Shown: positions 46,838 through 56,082 of the stretch, piece after piece
Layout of the letters: every line of letters begins with the position of its first letter
Position numbering within the stretch: position 1 is the first letter of the stretch
Assembly: GCA_002499865.1 (NCBI GenBank)
Contig: DANL01000059.1
Coordinates: 1-64,000, forward strand
Direction of reading: 5' to 3'
Length of the DNA: 64,000 nucleotides
Source of the DNA: Euryarchaeota archaeon UBA121
GTDB lineage: Archaea > Thermoplasmatota > Poseidoniia > Poseidoniales > Thalassarchaeaceae
Position numbers and translations under genes: made by a program
The notes under the pieces: generated by a model
Told to the model about the DNA's origin: nothing
The model's input: only the letters and a program-made list of their open reading frames with translations
Database searches by the model: none

Positions 46838-47628
46838 CCAAGTATTTTGGTACCAATGGTGGAGCCCTCATCTAGAAGCTGACTGATTCTTTCTGGGTGA
46901 TTTCCATTAATGAACCAAACTTCATCAACGCCTCTTGATATCTGAGAAGCTCTAGACGCCTTCAACTCAATTCCCCCCGTAACGTCCTGTTCGGAATTGT
47001 GCGAAGTCTCAATATGTTCCTCAGCACTCCAAACCGGCATGAGTCTTGATCCGTCTATATTTGGTGGTAAATTCATCATCCCATCTACGTCTCCTAGTAG
47101 GAAGATAGAATGTGTCACTGAAGGTATTTCAAGTGATATCCTAGCCATCAAATCATCTCCTGAAAGTATGCCAAACTCTGCTCCTCCGCTAACCCTGACA
47201 ACATCTCCAAAGGATACTGGAACGATGTCTTTGGGCGTATTCTCGAAGATATCCAAGTCCCCAATGAAGCTCCTCCCTGTTTCCTTAGCCCACACTGAAG
47301 GTGGGAAAACCGCAAATTCGACTCCAAAACTCTTCAAAGAATCTGTCACATATCCACATAGCTCTGCCATGTCCGACCTAACTTTTACTACTGCATCACG
47401 TTGTTGCTCTGAAATTTCATCAACAACACCTGCCGCTAAAGACCACTTCTTGGCAAGTAGGTGTCCAAATGAACCGGCTCCGTGGATTAGTATTACTGAA
47501 TGTCCATTTGCAATTATCTTCGAAATCTCACTGCATATGGAGTCAATAACTCCTTTTTTGGCAGTTTTAAATGAGGATTTATCCGTGATAAGCCCCCCTC
47601 CCAACTTCATTACTACCTTCGCGGCCAT
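46834..47628 (-). CDS. ipk: isopentenyl phosphate kinase
   Basis: A 264-residue amino-acid-kinase-fold enzyme that phosphorylates isopentenyl phosphate to IPP in archaeal mevalonate pathways. The N-terminal MKLGGGLITDK and the signature HGAGSFGH (about 49-56), whose His marks IPK rather than other kinases, are clear. Its stop overlaps the start of the Idi-GGPPS fusion by 4 bases, so consecutive pathway steps are co-translated. Confidence 0.95.
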   Translation of the reverse strand: MAAKVVMKLGGGLITDKSSFKTAKKGVIDSICSEISKIIANGHSVILIHGAGSFGHLLAKKWSLAAGVVDEISEQQRDAVVKVRSDMAELCGYVTDSLKSFGVEFAVFPPSVWAKETGRSFIGDLDIFENTPKDIVPVSFGDVVRVSGGAEFGILSGDDLMARISLEIPSVTHSIFLLGDVDGMMNLPPNIDGSRLMPVWSAEEHIETSHNSEQDVTGGIELKASRASQISRGVDEVWFINGNHPERISQLLDEGSTIGTKILG

Positions 47629-47710
47629 GTAGGTCTGAGGTACTGGTTAGATTTGGGTTCTCCTATCGTATTATTGAAAGGTTCATTTCTTATTGGGGTT
47701 TGGAAGATAT

Positions 47711-48040
47711 ATGTCCGACGCCGGGGAAATCGAAATCTTTCAGAGGTGGCTTCAGTCTAAGCTAGTTGCTACACAGCATATCGAGGATCCTGTCGAGAGG
47801 GATAGGAGAAGATCGCATATCGAATCTGCGATATCCGAAGCAATATATTTTAGAGAGTCTTTAGAGAAATTAGAGTCTCTTGAATCACCCGCCCCATTCA
47901 TTGAGAGGAGCTCCTCTGTAAGGTCGATAGACAGTAGGGAACATGCTGTCTCTACCAAAGATGGCAAGAAATGCGTCAAATGCTCCGCTGATTTAGTAGA
48001 GGATCTCAGTTTCTGTCCTATCTGTGGAGAAGAGAATTAA
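47711..48040 (+). CDS. small protein with C-terminal zinc ribbon
   Basis: An unrecognised 109-residue protein: a helical N-terminal half (about 1-60), a Ser-rich linker, and a C-terminal zinc ribbon CVKC...CPIC in the last 20 residues. ATG 47711 is preferred over TTG 47693. It may be an RNA- or nucleic-acid-associated adaptor. It is divergent from ipk and its stop abuts the convergent kptA gene. Confidence 0.68.
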   Translation: MSDAGEIEIFQRWLQSKLVATQHIEDPVERDRRRSHIESAISEAIYFRESLEKLESLESPAPFIERSSSVRSIDSREHAVSTKDGKKCVKCSADLVEDLSFCPICGEEN

Positions 48041-48730
48041 CTACTCTTCTTCATCCCACTTTGCCCTAGCTAGTTGGAACTCTGGATCATCATCTGGTAG
48101 TATACTAAGATATTCGCCAGCTACTGAGTCTACCAAGTAAACGGTGACTCCTGCGTGCCAAACTGTCTCTCCTGATGCGACCATGGATGCAGTATCTACC
48201 TCCAATATAGTAGGTCTACTGTGATGGACTTTACCGGCTTCAGCAGCCGATCTGACTGTAGCTGAAAGATGGACATGGGATCTTCCACTAGGTGAAATGC
48301 CCACCTCAAGAAGATTGTCCGCCTCTTCCGGGGAGCAGGGATAGAAAAGAGAAGGGGGGATGTTATCAGTTGGAAGATCCAACTCAATTTCTAAACTATG
48401 GCCGTAAGTAGCTCTGATTACATTGCCTCTGACTTCGTATCGTCCCTTGGGATCGGTCTCTGAAATTGCCCTGAAGTGATGTGGCCTCAACCAATGATAT
48501 CTTCTCTCATTTGACTTCTTAAATTGCCTTATGATGTCCTTGATATCTATCCAGCCATTGATATCCATCTCCAAATCAAACTTTTCAGGAGCGTGCCTAA
48601 GTGCTAATGCTAACCTTCTCGCTAGTGAATCTCTTTCATTCCCCCTCATGATGAACTTCCCCTCTGAATTACACGCAGGGCATAGGTCATCATCCGAGAA
48701 ATATCCGTGTATGCTGCACTCTCTAATCAT
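48041..48730 (-). CDS. kptA: RNA 2'-phosphotransferase KptA/Tpt1
   Basis: A 229-residue Tpt1-family enzyme that transfers an internal 2'-phosphate from RNA to NAD. The archaeal N-terminal zinc site C..H...CPAC is followed by ALRHAPEKFDLEMDINGW, the IRATYGHS motif and the C-terminal NAD-site region. ATG 48730 (MIRECSIHGYF) is chosen because the family starts at that zinc segment; an upstream ATG at 48883 would add 51 unconserved residues and overlap the divergent thiolase start. Tpt1 in archaea may act on RNA repair or ADP-ribosylation. Confidence 0.9.
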   Translation of the reverse strand: MIRECSIHGYFSDDDLCPACNSEGKFIMRGNERDSLARRLALALRHAPEKFDLEMDINGWIDIKDIIRQFKKSNERRYHWLRPHHFRAISETDPKGRYEVRGNVIRATYGHSLEIELDLPTDNIPPSLFYPCSPEEADNLLEVGISPSGRSHVHLSATVRSAAEAGKVHHSRPTILEVDTASMVASGETVWHAGVTVYLVDSVAGEYLSILPDDDPEFQLARAKWDEEE

Positions 48731-48834
48731 ATTATCAGGTGAGCCAGTTGAAGCCTTCTCATGAACCTCTCGGTCGACAATGTTCCAATGTTCCCACCGC
48801 CAAGGGTTATTTTCTCCTATGCCTCCCGAGACAT

Positions 48835-49965
48835 GTGAGAGCGGTAATTGTCGATTGGATGAGGAGCCCTTTCCATCGGGCACACAAGGGAAAGCTGTCA
48901 GAAACTCGCCCCGATGAATTACTTGGGCAAGTTACGAAGTCATTGCTGGATAGGAACCCCATCAACCTAGGCGATATTGATGATATCATAGTAGGTTGTG
49001 CATACCCTGAAGGTGAACAGGGATACAATATAGGTAGACTAGTTACGTTTCTCGGCGGAATTCCCGACAAAGTCCCTGGGATGACCATCAATAGGCTATG
49101 TGGTTCATCTATGCAGGCTATACTCGTTGCAGCCTCAAATATTGAGAGTGGTTGGGGGGATTGCTTTCTATGCGGAGGCATAGAGTCAATGAGTAGAATC
49201 AAGAGAAGGGGGTTCAATTGGAGCCCACATCCTGATCTCGAGAGAGAATTTCCAGACGCTTACATAAATATGGGGATAACCGCAGAGAATGTCGCCGAAA
49301 AGTGGAAAATTTCTAGAGATTCACAAGAAGAATTTGCCCTAGATTCGCACATGAAATCAATCCATGCAAGGGATAACGGATACTTCAAAACTGAGATTTG
49401 TCCAATTACTACAGACGATGCCGTGATTGACGAAGATGGTTGTATAAGGGAAACATCCTTGGAATCAATGTCCAAACTAAATCCAGTATTCAGAGACAAT
49501 GGTTCAGTAACGGCTGCTACTTCCTCGCCCTTGACAGACGGGGCAGTATGTATGCTTGTATGTAGCTCCGAATTTGCTGAAAAGAATGGATTAGAAACAT
49601 TAGCGAGAATAGTCACCAGTGCAGTAACTGGATGCTCCCCCAATATGATGGGAATAGGACCTATATCATCCACTCGAAAAGCTCTCGAACGTTCAGGATG
49701 GACTATTGACGATATTGATGTTTTCGAAATCAATGAGGCCTTCTCCTCGCAAAGTATAGCCGTGATTAATGAATTGTCGATTGACTATCAGAAAGTAAAT
49801 ATCGACGGAGGTGCCATTTCAATAGGCCATCCTCTTGGAGCATCCGGGGCGAGAATTGTTGGAAAGGCCGCATCCATACTAGACAGAACCAATTCGGATA
49901 GGGCATTAGCGACAATGTGTATAGGTGGGGGAATGGGCATCACAATCGCACTGGAGAGGCCTTAG
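48835..49965 (+). CDS. thiolase family acetyl-CoA acetyltransferase
   Basis: A 376-residue thiolase. Visible are the nucleophile region with Cys in NRLCGSSMQA, the GGIESMS motif, the catalytic His in FEINEAFSSQ and GGAISIGHPLGASGARI, and the second Cys in TMCIGGGMG. The start is GTG 48835, giving VRAVIVDWMRSPF as expected; the frame is open from ATG 48739, but that would add 32 unlike residues. It may supply acetoacetyl-CoA for the mevalonate pathway or degrade fatty acids; the substrate is open. Confidence 0.9.
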   Translation: MRAVIVDWMRSPFHRAHKGKLSETRPDELLGQVTKSLLDRNPINLGDIDDIIVGCAYPEGEQGYNIGRLVTFLGGIPDKVPGMTINRLCGSSMQAILVAASNIESGWGDCFLCGGIESMSRIKRRGFNWSPHPDLEREFPDAYINMGITAENVAEKWKISRDSQEEFALDSHMKSIHARDNGYFKTEICPITTDDAVIDEDGCIRETSLESMSKLNPVFRDNGSVTAATSSPLTDGAVCMLVCSSEFAEKNGLETLARIVTSAVTGCSPNMMGIGPISSTRKALERSGWTIDDIDVFEINEAFSSQSIAVINELSIDYQKVNIDGGAISIGHPLGASGARIVGKAASILDRTNSDRALATMCIGGGMGITIALERP

Positions 49966-50519
49966 AGAACAAGCCTGCCGTCACACTCCGGACACTTATC
50001 ATCTTCAGTGAGTAGGGAAGGTATCACTGCTAATATGCTGGAACAATGAGGGCATGTTGCCATTACCTCCTGATCCGCCAGATCAATATTTTCAAAGCTA
50101 TTTCTTCCCTCAAACCATCTTCTGAATGAGACGTTGTTAAGTGGCTTTATCCTTCTGACTGAGGAAATACCGAGAAGGACGTACAAAGCTCCCACAATAG
50201 CAGAGGGACCCATTAACATTACCAGGAAACCTTCGAACATGAAGCAAATTCCCAATGCACCTAGGGAAATTGTGGATAAGAAGATGCCAGGGCTCCTACG
50301 AAGACGCAGTAAAACGGCACCAGTAATCGATACAGGCAACAAAATCATACCAAATATCATTGGAAAAATGAAAAATATTGATCTGTCGTACGGCAAGCTC
50401 AGGATTACGAGAAGTTGAACTATGGCGAGCATGACAAGTAGAAAAGAAACATGGCGAGTTACAGAAAACATACCCCGAGTCATAGTAGTCTCAAACATTC
50501 GCGGGAGCGACGCACTCAT
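49962..50519 (-). CDS. membrane protein with C-terminal zinc ribbon
   Basis: An unrecognised 185-residue protein with about four hydrophobic helices (residues 22-130) and a C-terminal cytoplasmic zinc ribbon, CPHC...CPEC, at about 161-180. It is convergent with the thiolase gene, overlapping by 4 bases, and divergent from the CoaBC gene. Confidence 0.72.
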   Translation of the reverse strand: MSASLPRMFETTMTRGMFSVTRHVSFLLVMLAIVQLLVILSLPYDRSIFFIFPMIFGMILLPVSITGAVLLRLRRSPGIFLSTISLGALGICFMFEGFLVMLMGPSAIVGALYVLLGISSVRRIKPLNNVSFRRWFEGRNSFENIDLADQEVMATCPHCSSILAVIPSLLTEDDKCPECDGRLVL

Positions 50520-50542
50520 GAATCACTCGGCAATCGGAAGTC

Positions 50543-51730
50543 ATGGTCGGAGACACTGGCGTCAGTCAACTTAGCAACTCTCTGGTTGGTCGCAAGGTCC
50601 TGTTGGCAGTAACCGGAGGGATAGCGGCAGTGGAATCTATCAAACTTTGTCGAGAGCTCAGAAGACACGGTGCACATGTTTCCCCCATGATGACTAAGGA
50701 GGCTACTAAGGTAATTACTCCGCTAGCACTATCATGGGGTTCGAATAGTGATATCATATCTAATTGGGACTCCTCTATGTCACAATTAGATGACTATGAC
50801 GGAATCATTGTCGCCCCTGCAACTAGGAATACAATTTCTAAGCATCTGAATGGAATTATTGACTCTCCAGTGATGATGGCCCTTTCGGCAGCTAGGGGAA
50901 AAGATACGCCATTAATTTTCGTTCCTTCCATGCATTCAGACCTCTTTGATGACCCAGTTACTAGTGAAATTCTTTCTCAATTATCGTCAGAAGGATCACA
51001 TGTTATTATTGACCATGAGAAAGAGGGAAAAAGAAAGCAACCAAGTCACATCAGGATAGTTGCAGAATTCAGCAACATCATCAATTCCGACCTTCCCAAT
51101 AGAAAGAGGATAGCAATTACTCTGGGTTCTAATCTTGCACCTATAGATGATGTTCGTAGCATAATCAATCATTCCTCAGGAACAACAGGTTGGTCAATAT
51201 CAGAATACCTATACAGAATGGGTCATGATGTTTTCTGCTTAGCTGGTCGTACGAGCTATTATCCTAATTTCAATCTACCAAAAGTAAAATACGCCGAGCA
51301 TCCAATAGAAATGCTAGATGAAGCAGTCAAAATCTCCTCATCCTTTTCACCAGAAGTTTGGATTTTTTCCGCCGCAGTACTAGATTATCTCCCCGATTCT
51401 TTCCAAAGTAAGATACCAAGCTCCAAAGAAGGAATACAAATTAATCTGACTCCCACACAGAAGCATATTCCTAAAATATTGAAGGCAACAGGCCAATGCT
51501 ACTCGATTGGATTTAAGTTAGAAAGTAATGTAGATTTGGAACAACTATTGGAAAGGGCCTCCTCACAAATATCCCGATATTCTATGGATGCCGTTGTTGC
51601 AAATAGATTAGAGGATCTTGACAATCCTGATTCTCCTAGGGCATGGTTACTAGATTCTAATGGAAAAAGCACTGAGATGCCAAATCTTACTTCTCTTTGT
51701 GAGATGATCGAGTCCTTAATGGCAAATTAA
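50543..51730 (+). CDS. coaBC: bifunctional phosphopantothenoylcysteine decarboxylase/phosphopantothenate-cysteine ligase (CoaBC), divergent
   Basis: A 395-residue protein laid out as CoaC (about 1-190) plus CoaB (about 190-395), two steps of coenzyme A synthesis. CoaC marks TGGIAAVES, VAPATRNTISK and PSMHSDLF are visible, and CoaB has GTTG and FSAAVLDY regions. In a gapless comparison to the recalled Methanocaldococcus protein, the CoaC catalytic His is Ser here (segment SSMSQLDD), and the CoaB SSGKMG loop reads SSGTTG. It could thus have altered activity or use a different catalytic residue. It starts 23 bases from the divergent neighbour. Confidence 0.8.
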   Translation: MVGDTGVSQLSNSLVGRKVLLAVTGGIAAVESIKLCRELRRHGAHVSPMMTKEATKVITPLALSWGSNSDIISNWDSSMSQLDDYDGIIVAPATRNTISKHLNGIIDSPVMMALSAARGKDTPLIFVPSMHSDLFDDPVTSEILSQLSSEGSHVIIDHEKEGKRKQPSHIRIVAEFSNIINSDLPNRKRIAITLGSNLAPIDDVRSIINHSSGTTGWSISEYLYRMGHDVFCLAGRTSYYPNFNLPKVKYAEHPIEMLDEAVKISSSFSPEVWIFSAAVLDYLPDSFQSKIPSSKEGIQINLTPTQKHIPKILKATGQCYSIGFKLESNVDLEQLLERASSQISRYSMDAVVANRLEDLDNPDSPRAWLLDSNGKSTEMPNLTSLCEMIESLMAN

Positions 51731-51778
51731 CGGCTCCATGATACGAATTATTCAAACCAGTCCCGCACACGGCGATAC

Positions 51779-53299
51779 ATGGGCAACCCTAAGAAGGCTA
51801 AGAGAGGAATTCCTCCAAAGTCTGAATTCAACTCTTGGTACCCCTCTATTGTGGAGATAGCTGACTTAGTTGACAAAAGATATCCAATTAAGGGAATGGA
51901 TGTTTGGAAGCCTTACGGATTGAGGGCAATGTCACTTATCGACTCCCTTACGAGAAATCAGATGTCCATGACAAATCATCACGAACATAGATTCCCTCTA
52001 CTGGTGCCAGAAAATTTGTTGGATAAGGAGAACAAACTAGTATCTAGGTTGAAGGCGGCCAGAGAAGCCGGAGTAGACCCATCGGAACTCAGAATGGATG
52101 AAGAAGACTCGGGTTTCAAGAAAGAGGTATACTGGGTAACTCATGGAGGTGAAAACGAGTTAGACTCTCCTATGTTCCTTAGGCCGACCTCTGAGACTCC
52201 CATGTATACAATGTTCTCACTGTGGGTCAGAAGCCATACGGATCTTCCGCTGAAGACCTTCCAGATTGTCAATACCTTCCGCTACGAAACTAAACAGACT
52301 AGATCATTCATCAGAGTCAGGGAAATCCACTTTTTCGAGGCACATACGGTACATGAGGACGAGGAGGGCGCCACAGAACAGATCTCCGAGGATGCCAAAA
52401 TGGTCCAGAGTATCTTGCACGATCTCTGCCTCCCTAATCTGGTTTCTAAGAGGCCAATATGGGACACCTTCCCTGGTGCTTGGTACACCATGGCCGCTGA
52501 TGTTGTAATGCCCAATGGTAGGACCCTGCAGGTTGCCACATACCATCACTATCGAGACCAATGGGCTAAATCGTTCGATTTGAAGTATGAAGATCCAAAT
52601 GGTGAAACTAAATTTTGCCACCAAACTACATTTGGCATGTCCGAGAGATTATTGGGGTCTGTAGTAGGAATGCATGGCGATGATCAGGGACTGATAATGC
52701 CTCCTGCAATCGCCCCTTTCCAAGTAGTTCTTCTGCCTATCGCGGCACACATTAGTGATGATGTAATGAGTGAGATTTCCCAAATTAATGAGCGTCTTAG
52801 CAAAATTGGCATAAGGACACACCTCGACGACAGAGATGTCAGGCCAGGCGTGAAACATTTTGACTGGGAGATCAAAGGAATACCAATTAGGTTAGAACTC
52901 GGTCCCCGAGATATTGACTCTGGCAGCTTCGTCGTTACTGAGAGAACCGGTAAGAAGTACGAAGCTAAAATCGCAAATCTAGAGGAGGCTATCGTCACTG
53001 CTCTAGATTCGGTTTCTAATGAACTCAGGGAGAGGGCAAATGAAGTATTCAATAGTCTGGTTGTTGAACTTCCGGATATCATCAAGTCTGACGATGGACA
53101 TGAGTTTTCATCTCCTCTCAATGATGGCACAGTTTACTCCTTCCCATTCTGTGGAAACGACTCTGACGCAGAGGTCCTCGAGAAGCTTTCCGGACTAACA
53201 ATGCTAGGCGAATGCGTTGAAAAATACTCAGAGACCAGAAATTGCATAATAACTGGAAAACCAACAACGAACAAGCATCACATGGCTAGAATGTACTAG
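51779..53299 (+). CDS. proS: prolyl-tRNA synthetase (archaeal/eukaryotic type)
   Basis: A 506-residue class II synthetase that charges tRNA-Pro. Motif 2 (TFRYETKQTRSFIRVREI, then FFEAHT) and the FLRPTSETPMYTMF block identify ProRS of the archaeal type without the bacterial editing insert. The C-terminal anticodon domain and zinc-region with Cys are near the end (FPFCG, RNCIITGK). ATG 51779 gives the normal N-terminus. The stop overlaps the convergent membrane gene by 4 bases. Confidence 0.95.
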   Translation: MGNPKKAKRGIPPKSEFNSWYPSIVEIADLVDKRYPIKGMDVWKPYGLRAMSLIDSLTRNQMSMTNHHEHRFPLLVPENLLDKENKLVSRLKAAREAGVDPSELRMDEEDSGFKKEVYWVTHGGENELDSPMFLRPTSETPMYTMFSLWVRSHTDLPLKTFQIVNTFRYETKQTRSFIRVREIHFFEAHTVHEDEEGATEQISEDAKMVQSILHDLCLPNLVSKRPIWDTFPGAWYTMAADVVMPNGRTLQVATYHHYRDQWAKSFDLKYEDPNGETKFCHQTTFGMSERLLGSVVGMHGDDQGLIMPPAIAPFQVVLLPIAAHISDDVMSEISQINERLSKIGIRTHLDDRDVRPGVKHFDWEIKGIPIRLELGPRDIDSGSFVVTERTGKKYEAKIANLEEAIVTALDSVSNELRERANEVFNSLVVELPDIIKSDDGHEFSSPLNDGTVYSFPFCGNDSDAEVLEKLSGLTMLGECVEKYSETRNCIITGKPTTNKHHMARMY

Positions 53300-54144
53300 G
53301 CTCTTTTTCTGGCCGTGATCAACAACATGCCTGCAAACATCATTATCAGAGCACCGTCGATTATGTCCCCTGTACCTGCCTCGCCCCAAGCTTCTTTACT
53401 CTCCAAATTTGAGTACTCTGCCCATATCAACCTTGTATTATCGTCACAGTAAGTACCCTGCTCTACAGATTCAGAAAGCACGGTAATGACCTGCTCTCCG
53501 GAGCCATTAGACCACGCTACAGGAAAACCATCTTCAAATAATGTAGACAGGTACGAGTAAGGCGGATTTTCTATTATCCAATTAAAGGAGGTTATTCGTG
53601 CAGATTCAGAAAGGTTCCATGCACTAATTCCATCTTCGACCACCTCACTAGATCCATTTTGAGACACACTCCACTCCAGAACATACTCTGAATAGTTGTT
53701 CAATCCATACATATTCCAAACGATATACAAAGTACCATTCTCGTTAAGATGAGAAGAAGTGCCCATTTCTAGCTCCTGTACAGGTTCCTCCTCAGAACAC
53801 ATTGTAATCACAGAACCCAATCCAAAAGACACATTGTAGGAAGAAATAATCAAGCATAAGAACACGATTAGAGGGATAACTATGCGTCTTCTCTTAACCT
53901 TAATTTTTTGATTATTTTCCGACTCCTGTGAACTTTCTGAATTGGGTATTTCTACTCCACCATTGCCGTTTAATGTGACGGTTCCAAGTTCTGGAGGCTT
54001 TACTGGAGGCTCTACTCCCAAGTTCTCTAAAGCATCCCTTCCATAAATTCTCTCAGCCATGTAGTAGAGCTCTTCGTCACCACTTATTTCAGAAGGTTGA
54101 ATCGAACCATCTAGGACTCCCTTAATCCTCTCAGAGGCATCCAT
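53296..54144 (-). CDS. membrane-anchored extracellular protein, uncharacterised
   Basis: An unrecognised protein of 282 residues from ATG 54144 (ATG 54159 is an alternative). It has a charged N-terminal cytoplasmic part (about 1-85), a basic patch KVKRRR and a first membrane helix (about 88-107). An outer domain of about 150 residues follows with many Asn-x-Ser/Thr sites. The C-terminal helix ends in ARKRA. Two Cys in the outer domain could form a disulfide. It is a two-helix surface protein of unknown role. Confidence 0.72.
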   Translation of the reverse strand: MDASERIKGVLDGSIQPSEISGDEELYYMAERIYGRDALENLGVEPPVKPPELGTVTLNGNGGVEIPNSESSQESENNQKIKVKRRRIVIPLIVFLCLIISSYNVSFGLGSVITMCSEEEPVQELEMGTSSHLNENGTLYIVWNMYGLNNYSEYVLEWSVSQNGSSEVVEDGISAWNLSESARITSFNWIIENPPYSYLSTLFEDGFPVAWSNGSGEQVITVLSESVEQGTYCDDNTRLIWAEYSNLESKEAWGEAGTGDIIDGALIMMFAGMLLITARKRA

Positions 54145-54206
54145 GGCGAGCGGTCTCATAGATACTTCATGAATGAAACCCCATCAATGATGAAATTAAT
54201 TACGAT

Positions 54207-55148
54207 TCAGGACATTAACGATTCACACGAGATAGCAATATCTCCGTATGTTATTCCCATGGCATCCATCAGCTCCTGGGGAGTCCCGCTCTCGCCAAAC
54301 CTATCTGAAACGCCCACCATCCTCAGAGGAGTTACGCCGTTATAGGAGACATGCTCAGCAACGGCACTCCCCAATCCTCCAATTACTGAATGATCCTCCG
54401 CTGTTACCAGCCCCTTGCATTTACCCGCAAGTTCGTCAATCAATTCTGTATCGAGTGGTTTGAGTGTGTGCATATCTACTACCGTGGCCTCAATACCTTT
54501 GGAGGATAAGTATTCAGCTGCTTTCATTGATTCAGATACCATAACTCCACATGAAATGATTGCTACATCCCCTCCCTCTCTCAGAACCGAGCCCTTTCCA
54601 ATTTTCAAACTCTTACAGGTTTCTTGATCGTACATTCGAGGAGTTTTGTTCCTTGCCGTTCTTGTATATGATGGATTTTCGTGGTTTAGAAGCTGTACTG
54701 TCAGCTCTTCAGCCGAAAGATCATCGCAGGGATGCATCACTGTCATTCCTGGTATAGTCCGATAGAGGGCCAAATCTTCTATTGATTGCGCACTACTTCC
54801 ATCTGTGCCAGTGTGCACACCTCCATGACTTCCACACAAATGTACTACTAATCCCGGTCTGGCTACCCCGTTCCTCACTTGTTCGAAACCCCTCTCAGTA
54901 AAAATAGCGAATGTGCTAGCAAACGGGATTTTCCCAGATGATGCCATACCGGAGGCTACTAGGACCATATTTTGCTCTGCTATGCCAAGAGAAATTGTCC
55001 TCTCAGGATATAATTCCCTAAAATGACAAGATTTTGTAGATTTTCCAAGATCTGCTTCTAAGACAACAACTCTCGGATCACTGGACAATCTGAGTAGAGC
55101 CGAACCATATCCATCTCTGGATGCACCACCTGTAGAGGGAGCACTCAT
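54207..55148 (-). CDS. tktB: transketolase C-terminal subunit
   Basis: A 313-residue pyrimidine-binding and C-terminal part of a split transketolase, with the catalytic Glu in LGIAEQNM and the conserved HLCGSHGGVHTGTDG loop. It pairs with the N-terminal subunit encoded just upstream to form the thiamine-diphosphate enzyme of the non-oxidative pentose phosphate pathway. Its ATG overlaps the upstream stop by 4 bases, ensuring equal expression. Split transketolases are usual in archaea. Confidence 0.93.
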   Translation of the reverse strand: MSAPSTGGASRDGYGSALLRLSSDPRVVVLEADLGKSTKSCHFRELYPERTISLGIAEQNMVLVASGMASSGKIPFASTFAIFTERGFEQVRNGVARPGLVVHLCGSHGGVHTGTDGSSAQSIEDLALYRTIPGMTVMHPCDDLSAEELTVQLLNHENPSYTRTARNKTPRMYDQETCKSLKIGKGSVLREGGDVAIISCGVMVSESMKAAEYLSSKGIEATVVDMHTLKPLDTELIDELAGKCKGLVTAEDHSVIGGLGSAVAEHVSYNGVTPLRMVGVSDRFGESGTPQELMDAMGITYGDIAISCESLMS

Positions 55149-55954
55149 GACAACTCCTCCAATGACAAACGCAACTCTTCATCAGTAGGTGCCTTACCAT
55201 GAAAGGATGGATTATTTTCCATAAATGACACTCCCTTTCCCTTCGTGGTATGCGCAATAATTGCAGTTGGAGAGCTAATATTATTCGACGACCACTCTAT
55301 TGCCGAAACCACTTCTTCCATTGAGTGGCCATCAATTTCTTTCACATCCCAACCGAAAGATGAGAGTTTCTTTGCTACATCTCCCACTTCCATTTGGACC
55401 TCAACAAAATCATCATTCTGTATTCTGTTCCTGTCGACAATTAGATTCAATCTTCCAACTGAGTGAAAATCTGCGGCCATAGCAGCCTCCCAAAACTGTC
55501 CTTCTTGTATTTCCCCATCTCCGACCATGACCCAAATATCTCTATCACTAGAATCCATCCTTGCCGCCAGGGCGCATCCAAGACCGAAAGAAAGCCCCAT
55601 TCCTAAACTACCAGCAGAAAAATCAACTCCGTCTGTCCACTTCATATCTACATGCCCCTGACATACAGAGCCCATTTTTCTAAATGACATCATATCTGCC
55701 TCTGAAATAAACCCAACTTCATGAAGGATGGAGTAAACTGCAGGACTAGCATGCCCCTTGCTCATCACAAACCTATCCCTGTCCTCCCAATCAGGATTTT
55801 CTACGTCAAATCGTAATTTATTTGCATACAGTGCAACTAAAATATCAATGGCAGAGAGCGATCCTCCAGGATGACCGGCTCCAGCAGAATGAATCATTCT
55901 GACTATATGTCTCCGGCATTGACGAGCCAACTCTTCTAGCTGAACGTTGTCCAT
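55145..55954 (-). CDS. tktA: transketolase N-terminal subunit
   Basis: The TPP-binding half of the split transketolase. The GHPGGSLSAIDIL block and the thiamine motif GDGEIQEGQFWEA...N are present. ATG 55954 is used, giving 269 residues; GTG 55981 with an AGCAGG site would add 9 residues and cannot be excluded. It is co-translated with the C-terminal half. It supplies pentoses and sedoheptulose 7-phosphate, the substrate of the GmhA-like isomerase at 27621-28190. Confidence 0.93.
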   Translation of the reverse strand: MDNVQLEELARQCRRHIVRMIHSAGAGHPGGSLSAIDILVALYANKLRFDVENPDWEDRDRFVMSKGHASPAVYSILHEVGFISEADMMSFRKMGSVCQGHVDMKWTDGVDFSAGSLGMGLSFGLGCALAARMDSSDRDIWVMVGDGEIQEGQFWEAAMAADFHSVGRLNLIVDRNRIQNDDFVEVQMEVGDVAKKLSSFGWDVKEIDGHSMEEVVSAIEWSSNNISSPTAIIAHTTKGKGVSFMENNPSFHGKAPTDEELRLSLEELS

Positions 55955-56082
55955 CAATGAAGTTCGGGTAACGGAATTCACATGCCTGCTAGAAAATCTA
56001 ACTAATGATGCTTTCCGGAGTCACCCCCTTACGATGACAGACGAATTCTTATGATGTCGATACCCGACCAGTAGTTGTTACT

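Noticed and set aside
48739..48834. N-terminal extension of the thiolase by 32 residues
   Set aside because: Thiolases start at the V-R-A-V-I-V-D type segment, which begins at GTG 48835.
48731..48883. N-terminal extension of KptA by 51 residues
   Set aside because: The family begins at the zinc segment after ATG 48730; the extension would overlap the start of the divergent thiolase gene.
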